NCBI GenBank assembly: GCA_023429985.1 | Contig: JAEZCV010000005.1 | Location: 1-12,247 of the forward strand | Reading direction: 5' to 3' | Source of the DNA: Bacteroidota bacterium | GTDB taxonomy: Bacteria; Bacteroidota; Bacteroidia; Chitinophagales; Chitinophagaceae | DNA length: 12,247 nt | Shown: positions 7,132 through 12,247 of the stretch, one piece after another | Layout: the number at the start of each line of letters is the position of its first letter | Numbering within the stretch: position 1 is the stretch's first letter | The notes under the pieces: model-generated | What the model saw: only the letters and a program-made list of their open reading frames with translations | The model's database searches: none | What the model was told of the DNA's origin: nothing | Translations under genes and position numbers: made by a program

Positions 7132-7884
7132 TTACAAAACAGTGATTCCGGCTTTAATATAAGGTTCTAAAATCGGATCATCTGGTGGTAATTCGGTTAT
7201 TAAACTGTCTATTTTATTTATATCACAAACCTGGATGGGTTGCTGCGAATTAATTTTTTCAGCAATCGTAAGGCAAACCAGTTTTTGCGAACTTTCAATC
7301 ATTGCTTTCTTGATCTGCACTACTTCCCAATCATTATCTGAAACTCCGTTCTCCAGGTTAATAGCATTGATTCCTAAAAAACAAAGATCAGCTCTCAGCT
7401 GGCGGATGCGCGAAATGGCTTCAAGGCCTACTGTGATCTTTGAATTTTTTGAGATCTTATCCCCAATAGCTATAACATCTATATTGGGATGATTCATGTA
7501 TTCATAAATGGCAGGTATACTGCCCGAAATAAATGTTGCGTGTAACTGGGGTGGGAGGGCCTTGGCCAGTTCTATTACAGTGGTGCCTCCGCCGGAAAGC
7601 ACAAACATTCCATCTTTTACCAGTTTAGCAGCTTTCTGCGCAATGATCCTTTTTTGTGTATAAGAATAAACATCACGGGTTGACTGGTTGCTATTATGAA
7701 AAGAAGGGGAAAGGGCACCGCCATGAACTTTTATGATCTTGCCTGCTTCGGCGAGTTCCTGCAGGTCCCGGCGAATGGTATCGTCCGATACATTGATAAT
7801 CTGGCTCAGATCAGCAGATAAAACTTTATTGTGCAGGTTTACCTGGTGTAGTATATAAGCCTGACGTTCTCTTTTAAGCATCAA
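7132..7884 (-). CDS. DeoR/GlpR-family transcriptional regulator
   Basis: A 250-residue regulator of the DeoR family, which usually represses sugar or nucleoside genes and senses a phosphorylated sugar. An N-terminal winged helix-turn-helix (about 5-60) carries the family signature VSDDTIRRDLQELAEAGKI (32-50), followed by VHGGA (53-57). The sensor domain (about 78-235) has DGMFVLSGGGTTVIELAKAL (91-110), DLCFLGINAI (166-175) and GVSDNDWEVVQIKKAMI (180-196). The usual FLDSGTT phosphosugar motif reads VLSGGGTTV here and the usual D-S-K near the end is altered (LTIAEK, 205-210), so the ligand pocket may differ from the textbook one. The protein begins MM. The second Met (7881) matches the common family start and may be the true one. 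Its position just upstream of susC on the same strand suggests it controls, and is co-transcribed with, the uptake genes. That link is inference. Confidence 0.93.
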   Translation of the reverse strand: MMLKRERQAYILHQVNLHNKVLSADLSQIINVSDDTIRRDLQELAEAGKIIKVHGGALSPSFHNSNQSTRDVYSYTQKRIIAQKAAKLVKDGMFVLSGGGTTVIELAKALPPQLHATFISGSIPAIYEYMNHPNIDVIAIGDKISKNSKITVGLEAISRIRQLRADLCFLGINAINLENGVSDNDWEVVQIKKAMIESSQKLVCLTIAEKINSQQPIQVCDINKIDSLITELPPDDPILEPYIKAGITVL

Positions 7885-8120
7885 TAAGCAATCTTATACC
7901 AAAGTAAAAGCAAAACATGCAGAAAACCGCAAAAACTTTAAATAATTTTTAAGATAATATCCCCAAAATGTGCAAAATTAAGTTAAGAGAAGATAAGATT
8001 TTGAAAATCAATTATATGAAAAATGCCGAGATTTAGCGGTTTTTGCGGCTAATTATGGGGTAAGTGCAAGTGTTATATTGTATGCAAATGCCTTCAGCAA
8101 TATTTTGATATTGTAAATTA
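7885..8120. promoter_or_regulatory. Intergenic region upstream of deoR, with inverted repeat and GCAAAA motifs
   Basis: This 236-bp AT-rich gap holds the likely control region of the deoR-susCD locus. CCGCAAAAAC (7927-7936) recurs in inverse orientation as GTTTTTGCGG (8039-8048). Each GCAAAA core recurs again at 7910-7915 and 7972-7977. TAATTTTG on the minus strand (7973-7980) fits the -7 consensus TAnnTTTG, 88 bases before the deoR ATG, but no well-spaced -33 TTG is seen. A small perfect hairpin, CAATAT-TTTG-ATATTG (8098-8113), lies 7 bases past the stop of the OstA-like gene. It lacks GC pairs and a T-tract, so it is at best a weak terminator. Confidence 0.4.
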
Positions 8121-9680
8121 TTATTCGAACAACTCCCATTTAGTCTTAGGGCGTCGGGCATCAAGCCACCTGAAATTTTGCAATAACATCTCCGAGGGTT
8201 GCTTTTGAGAGATGGGATACATGGTTCCTTTTACATCCATGCGCAAAACCACTTTAAACAATTCTCCTTTTGTAAAATAAACGTCCATGGCATTACTGGT
8301 GGTTTGATTCACCGAAGTATAAGAACTATCTTCTTCCTGGAGAAAATATACCGATTCGGCTATGCCTCTTGCCAGCAGGGAATCAATTACACTTTCAGTA
8401 AAAAATCCATCCATTCTTGATGATTTGATCTGGTTGTAAACTCCGGGTTCAATTTCATTTACCAGGTAACTGTTTTCAAATACTTTGATCCTGTCGGCCT
8501 TTTTATTTTTTGTATATAAATAAATGGTGTCCCCGGTGATTTGGTTTTTTCCATTCCACACTATCGGGTCCTGGAATAAATTGAAAATAGAATCTTTAAA
8601 TGTATAGAACATGCTGTCACTCACGGCCTGTATAGAATCGGTAAAAATTCTAACGTTCCGGAATGCTTCAAAATACCGGTTGGTGCTGTCCTTTGGCTTT
8701 AAGTTCAGCTCTGTTAATATACTGTCCTGGCCTGCATACAAATCTGTGAGTCTTGCCGAAAATAAAGTATCTGCTGTAACATAAATAGAATCCTCATCCT
8801 GTTTAATAATCATTAAAGGCTTTTGCGTAGCAAGGAAAGCATCGGTTTTTTTATTGGCAAAGATCCTGTCTGCAAGAATATTGAAGCCCTGGGCCGTATC
8901 AATCAAAATTCCCCTTCCTTCTATTTGTACTATTCCGGCTGCATCATCGCTGGCGATCCTGTCGCCGGTAATGGATAATGATCCGTCTTTAATGAATGTT
9001 CTGGAAGTGAATTCCGAAACATTGTTGGCAACATCATAATAACCTTCACTGGTTTCAACAATTCTTCCTGAACTGTCCCGGATATAGGTTTCATCTATGA
9101 ACCTGGCAATTTGAGAAGTGGTATTATAAAGCAATGAATCTGTTCTTAAATAATAAGCAGGGTCTTTGAGTTCCACATTTCTCCTGAAATAAATATCTCT
9201 CAGGTCTGTATAATAAGTGCCTTCCTGGCTGGTAAGCACTGATTTCTGGTTCACTACTCTTCCGCCATTTTTATATTCACCAATATTGTTGGCAACATCG
9301 TATTCCAGGTTCCTGGTTGTTAATGTGGCTTTCCCATCTGTTAACCTTACATTCCCCGAGAGGTAAGCATATCTTTTATCGGTCAGGTACCGAAGGTAGT
9401 CGGCCCACACCTGCGTAGTGTCACTATCGTTAATGTATACACGACCAAATGCTTCAAAAGTATTATTGGCCCCATTAATGATACAGCTGTCTGCCGTGAA
9501 GTAGGTGGTGCCCTGCCTTAACCTTACATTACCTGCCAGTGTCTGGGTGTTGGTTTCAGGACGCAGGTACATGGTATTGGCGGAAATAATATCCACACGC
9601 TGCGAAGTGTCTGTATTTTGCGACTTAGCTTGTAAGGAAAATACAAACAGGAGAAAAAATAAGCAAAGCTTAAATGGCAT
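8121..9680 (-). CDS. OstA/LptA-like periplasmic protein (LPS transport family)
   Basis: A 519-residue secreted protein of the Bacteroidota OstA-like family (OstA_2/LptA type). A hydrophobic signal peptide (about 1-21) is followed by VDIISANTMYLRPETN (29-44) and TLAGNVRLRQGTTYFTADSC (47-66), the classic start of the LptA beta-jellyroll. The pattern of short strands recurs: LSGNVRL (107-113), the near-identical YDVANNIGEY and YDVANNVSEF (127-136, 215-224), and IQ-EG-RG-type turns. This suggests a long stacked jellyroll bridge or an LptA domain plus further repeats. It is several times longer than E. coli LptA (about 185 residues), which is normal for this phylum. The likely job is to carry LPS or another lipid across the periplasm. 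Its start lies one base after the mlaD stop (TAA-A-ATG), so the two are probably translationally coupled. No lipobox is present. Confidence 0.87.
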   Translation of the reverse strand: MPFKLCLFFLLFVFSLQAKSQNTDTSQRVDIISANTMYLRPETNTQTLAGNVRLRQGTTYFTADSCIINGANNTFEAFGRVYINDSDTTQVWADYLRYLTDKRYAYLSGNVRLTDGKATLTTRNLEYDVANNIGEYKNGGRVVNQKSVLTSQEGTYYTDLRDIYFRRNVELKDPAYYLRTDSLLYNTTSQIARFIDETYIRDSSGRIVETSEGYYDVANNVSEFTSRTFIKDGSLSITGDRIASDDAAGIVQIEGRGILIDTAQGFNILADRIFANKKTDAFLATQKPLMIIKQDEDSIYVTADTLFSARLTDLYAGQDSILTELNLKPKDSTNRYFEAFRNVRIFTDSIQAVSDSMFYTFKDSIFNLFQDPIVWNGKNQITGDTIYLYTKNKKADRIKVFENSYLVNEIEPGVYNQIKSSRMDGFFTESVIDSLLARGIAESVYFLQEEDSSYTSVNQTTSNAMDVYFTKGELFKVVLRMDVKGTMYPISQKQPSEMLLQNFRWLDARRPKTKWELFE

Positions 9681-9681
9681 T

Positions 9682-10692
9682 TTATTGTCTTACAGGAACC
9701 GAGTCCTTTATCAAAGGTGAAGTTAAAGGCTCACCCTTATTCTTGCCTCCGAACAATGAAAAATTAACGTAGCGTTTGGGATGCACCTTAATATCATCCA
9801 GCAGGATCTCGGCGCTGAGGGCAGTTGAATGTAATCTGTCGGCGGCATTCGATAAACGATCATATAACTGGCGGTCGTTCATTAGTAAACCTATAGAACC
9901 ATTGCTGCTGTTCAATTTGGATATGGTTGATTGCAATTCAGCAATCGTTGCCTGCAGTGCTGCCACCGTTCCCTGGATATTTGCATTTGCAAGATTATTG
10001 GTGGTGGCTTCCACATTCCTGATGGAACTGGTGATCGCATCATTATTGCGTGCGAGATTTCCTGTAACCGAATTCATATTTCCCAATGTCTGGGCAAGTG
10101 CTCCTGTTTGTGCATTCATCAACTGGTGAAGATGTGCCGAAGAAATGGTGAGATTGGCGATCATGGTCTGCAAATTATTCCGGGTCTCTGTATCAAAAAC
10201 ATCATTAACACTGCCAATAGTGATCTTAAGGGAATCAAGCGTTTCATTAACCCTTGTGATGGTAGGTGTTACCTGGGCTTTTAAATCGCTGATGATGTTC
10301 TGATCTAGTTTTGTAGAAATGGTATCTCCACTTTGTAAATAAGCATTTCCGGTTCCTTTAGCTATATTAATGAATGCACCACCCACTAATGGACCATCAA
10401 TAAATGCAATGGAATTTTTGGGGATGTTTACATCCCTGTTCAGGTGAATTTCAACAATGATGGTATTAACTTCTGCATCTTTAGGTCTTAATTCGTAAAC
10501 GGTACCTACAGGAAGACCATTGATCTTTACTTCATTTGATTTTTCAAGGGTAGCGATATTGGAAAATTCTGCAAACAGAACCGGTGATTTGGAAAATAAA
10601 CTGCTTCCTTTCAAAAAATTAAATCCCAATACCAGTACCACTATAGAAACGATCGCCAGTAATCCTACCTTGGTCTCATTGCTTATTTTCAT
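9682..10692 (-). CDS. mlaD: MlaD-family MCE-domain lipid transport protein
   Basis: A 336-residue MCE (mammalian cell entry) protein of the MlaD type. A single N-terminal membrane anchor (about 9-26) is followed by the MCE domain (about 36-125), with the typical VKINGLPVGTV (55-65) and IDGPLVGGAFINI (98-110). A long helical, Ser/Thr/Asn-rich region (about 130-300) follows, probably forming a coiled tube or needle. The C terminus carries VHPKRYVNFSLFGGK (303-317), which I associate with the Bacteroidota members of this family. MlaD hexamers gather phospholipids for transport between the outer and inner membranes, normally with an MlaE permease and MlaF ATPase. Those are not in this window, as is common when they are encoded elsewhere. 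The gene overlaps nothing, but its stop is one base from the OstA-like start, so the two lipid-handling proteins are expressed together. Confidence 0.92.
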   Translation of the reverse strand: MKISNETKVGLLAIVSIVVLVLGFNFLKGSSLFSKSPVLFAEFSNIATLEKSNEVKINGLPVGTVYELRPKDAEVNTIIVEIHLNRDVNIPKNSIAFIDGPLVGGAFINIAKGTGNAYLQSGDTISTKLDQNIISDLKAQVTPTITRVNETLDSLKITIGSVNDVFDTETRNNLQTMIANLTISSAHLHQLMNAQTGALAQTLGNMNSVTGNLARNNDAITSSIRNVEATTNNLANANIQGTVAALQATIAELQSTISKLNSSNGSIGLLMNDRQLYDRLSNAADRLHSTALSAEILLDDIKVHPKRYVNFSLFGGKNKGEPLTSPLIKDSVPVRQ

Positions 10693-10786
10693 GTTGATCT
10701 AGTTTTCTTCCCTTCAGCCCTCACGGTTAAAGATTGTTGATTTTTAGTTGTAAAGCCTGGCAAAATAAGCAATAAATCCTCAACCT

Positions 10787-10816
10787 CTGTTAAATGAAGG
10801 CTTAACAGGAGTTAAG
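10787..10816. repeat. Overlapping, mutually exclusive hairpins between amidase and mlaD
   Basis: CTGTTAA (10787-10793) pairs with TTAACAG (10802-10808) around an 8-nt loop. The same central segment, as CTTAAC (10801-10806), pairs instead with GTTAAG (10811-10816) around an AGGA loop. Only one can form at a time. Neither strand shows a T-tract, so a standard terminator is not supported. The surrounding 147-bp gap (10693-10839) contains no good TAnnTTTG promoter on the minus strand. Small AT-rich stems occur by chance, hence low confidence in function. Confidence 0.4.
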
Positions 10817-10839
10817 GATTAAAAAATCATACCAACTCA

Positions 10840-11871
10840 TCATTTTGTAAATGCTGCTTCTTCATGTGAGTGACCCATTCCATGGTCATTGAATTTTTCA
10901 AGGTATTCATCCGGTAAAACGGGAATGGGAGAGGCGTTTACATTATCGGTATTAACCTGCTTTTTTTCCAGGTGAACAATATATTTTTTTAAAGCGTTGG
11001 TGATGCACCTTGCCAGTTCATTCTGACCTGCTTCGCTGTTTAAATAGGCTTCTTCGGAAGGATTGGTAATAAAACCTGTTTCCACCAGTATGCTTGGCAT
11101 TGCCGTAGCCTGTAAAACCCAGATCCCAACCTGGCGCTGCCTGGCTCCACCACTCACTCTTCCAACTTTCGAAAATTCTTCTTCTACCATTTCTGCCAGT
11201 GAGGCACTTCTTTGGGTAAACTGTTTTGTTTTTACAAGCGATAAAGCTATAAACTCAGGTGAATTCACATCAATAGCGCCATATTTTTCTTCGTAATTTT
11301 CTTCTGCCAGCATGGGTGCATTTTCCCTGATGGCCACTTCTTTATCCTCCGCCTTATGTGCACCCCAGATATAAGTTTGCGTTCCTTTTACTTTTGTATT
11401 AGGCACCTCATAATATCTGTATACAGGAACTTTCCTGGTTTTTTTTCTTCTGTTCTTTCCTTTCCCGGTATAATAAACCTGTGTTTTATAGCGCACCAGT
11501 TCTTTTTTCTGAATGGGTGGCATGGCATTAACGTGAATGGAAACAAAGAGATCACCCCTGTTCTGGTTGGCAATATCTGCACGGTCGCGCAAACTGGTGA
11601 TATATTTTGTTGGCCTTGTTTCAACAATCTTTACTTCCGGCAACTCTTTTTGAACCAGGGCAACCAGTTTTTTGGAAACAGAGAGGCTGATCTCGTCTTC
11701 GTAAGAATATTTTCCTTTAGCACCATTATAACCTCCATTGGGCATAATACCATGTCCGGCATCAATAACCAGGGTTTTCAAAACCGTCTGTTTCGGTTTA
11801 GCATTAGTAAATGAGATGGTAAGTGCTGCAATGGCAATGAAACCTGATAATACTAATGTTTTTTTGAACAT
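10840..11871 (-). CDS. N-acetylmuramoyl-L-alanine amidase (Amidase_3 family), first complete copy
   Basis: A 343-residue zinc amidase that cleaves the bond between MurNAc and the L-alanine of the peptide stem, acting in the periplasm. An N-terminal signal peptide or anchor (about 1-24) is followed by the catalytic domain (about 32-302). The zinc ligands appear as His40 in VIDAGHG, Glu58 in YEDEISL and His113 in SIHVNA. The catalytic Glu264 is in ILVETGFITN. Between His113 and the C-terminal half is a long insertion (about 118-205) with a strongly basic patch, KGKNRRKKTRK (137-147), and WGAHKAEDKEVA (169-180), resembling the helical regulatory insertion that shields the active site in other Amidase_3 enzymes. 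A tail after 305 ends NDHGMGHSHEE, rich in His. It follows a paralogous amidase by 24 bases and precedes mlaD by 147. Daughter-cell separation or wall remodelling is likely. Confidence 0.95.
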   Translation of the reverse strand: MFKKTLVLSGFIAIAALTISFTNAKPKQTVLKTLVIDAGHGIMPNGGYNGAKGKYSYEDEISLSVSKKLVALVQKELPEVKIVETRPTKYITSLRDRADIANQNRGDLFVSIHVNAMPPIQKKELVRYKTQVYYTGKGKNRRKKTRKVPVYRYYEVPNTKVKGTQTYIWGAHKAEDKEVAIRENAPMLAEENYEEKYGAIDVNSPEFIALSLVKTKQFTQRSASLAEMVEEEFSKVGRVSGGARQRQVGIWVLQATAMPSILVETGFITNPSEEAYLNSEAGQNELARCITNALKKYIVHLEKKQVNTDNVNASPIPVLPDEYLEKFNDHGMGHSHEEAAFTK

Positions 11872-11895
11872 ACCTTTGATTTATAGGATGATGAA

Positions 11896-12247
11896 TTATG
11901 CTACAACTGCCTGGATTTTGGTTCTGTTCCTTTTTGTATTCAATATGGCAATGGTTTTTTCTTCAATTGTTGTTTCCTGTTTTTCTTCCTCGCTCCCGGT
12001 TTTAGGCTGGTCAAGTCCCTCTAAATAAACTTTAATGGCATTGGCCATATCTTTCACGATCTCTTCCTGTCCTTTTTCACTGTTCATATACTCCTCTTCT
12101 TCCTTGTTGCTGATAAATCCTGCTTCCACCAAAATGCTGGGCATTCCTGTAGCGTGTAAAACCCAGATACCAACATCATTTCTTTGCTTCACACCGCGAT
12201 TCACTCTTCCAGATTTTGCAAATTCCTGTTGTACCAGTTCCGCCAGT
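11896..12247 (-). CDS. Second N-acetylmuramoyl-L-alanine amidase, 5' part beyond window edge
   Basis: The C-terminal part of another Amidase_3 enzyme; its start and the zinc-binding half lie past position 12247. The visible frame opens at the edge with LAELVQQEFAKSGRVN and continues through GIWVLHATGMPSILVEAGF, which holds the catalytic glutamate. By hand alignment about 45 of 74 positions match the neighbouring amidase, so the two are tandem paralogs from a duplication. Position 12204 is a GTG inside the domain, not a plausible start, because homology continues upstream of it. The tail differs from its neighbour: an acidic stretch (GSEEEKQETTIEEK) followed by a basic end (NTKRNRTKIQ). The stop codon is 24 bases from the next amidase's ATG, consistent with one operon. 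Confidence 0.93.
   Translation of the reverse strand, partial: LAELVQQEFAKSGRVNRGVKQRNDVGIWVLHATGMPSILVEAGFISNKEEEEYMNSEKGQEEIVKDMANAIKVYLEGLDQPKTGSEEEKQETTIEEKTIAILNTKRNRTKIQAVVA

Noticed and set aside
8098..8113. CAATAT-TTTG-ATATTG hairpin as the terminator of the envelope operon
   Set aside because: The 6-bp stem is almost all A/T and no T-tract follows on the minus strand, so termination there cannot be supported from sequence.
9776..10284. Two overlapping 117-codon open frames on the plus strand
   Set aside because: Both are antisense to mlaD, overlap each other in different frames and show no recognisable motif.
11356..11814. 152-codon open frame on the plus strand
   Set aside because: It lies entirely antisense to the conserved amidase catalytic domain, has no family resemblance and is explained by the codon pattern of the real gene.
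11896..12204. Reading the partial amidase as a complete 102-residue protein starting at GTG 12204
   Set aside because: Clear homology to the neighbouring amidase continues upstream of 12204 to the window edge, so the GTG is an internal valine codon.

Overview
The window looks like chromosomal DNA from a Bacteroidota member, most likely the Chitinophagaceae or a close relative. The reasons are a SusC/SusD outer-membrane pair, lipoproteins with acidic residues after the lipobox cysteine, an OstA-like protein and an MlaD-type MCE protein of the Bacteroidota form, AT-rich starts with no clear Shine-Dalgarno sequence, and a TAnnTTTG-type promoter. The family-level placement is inferred from protein style, not computed.

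Layout. Positions 1-76 are a 9-bp tandem repeat (eight full copies of TTCTAAACC plus a partial one) that runs off the left edge. Next to it is a leftward promoter that would read straight into the repeat. A rightward gene (158-1390) encodes a fused SpmA-SpmB membrane protein. It ends at a bidirectional hairpin terminator (1431-1457), where it meets a long run of leftward genes. In transcription order, right to left, these are: an amidase cut by the right edge (12247-11896), a second amidase (11871-10840), a 147-bp gap with overlapping small inverted repeats, mlaD (10692-9682), an OstA/LptA-like gene (9680-8121), a 236-bp gap, a DeoR/GlpR-family regulator (7884-7132), susC (7066-3944), susD (3925-2267) and a DUF4397 lipoprotein (2255-1476).

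How they fit together. There are two functional blocks. The right block is cell-envelope biogenesis: tandem paralogous peptidoglycan amidases, then an MCE-domain lipid-transport protein and an LPS-transport-like periplasmic protein, the last two separated by one base. The left block is a compact nutrient-uptake locus: a DeoR-type regulator just upstream of a TonB-dependent SusC channel, its SusD lid and a small, probably surface-exposed lipoprotein. No degradative enzyme lies in this part. The locus is therefore better described as an uptake unit of unknown substrate than as a full polysaccharide utilisation locus.

Novelty. I see no mobile element, CRISPR array, RNA gene, phage or defence module, and no clear sign of a wholly new system. 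The points most worth a second look are the transcribed 9-bp repeat at the left edge, the inverted repeats bracketing the region upstream of deoR and abutting the susC start, the DeoR-SusCD-DUF4397 grouping, and the tandem amidases.
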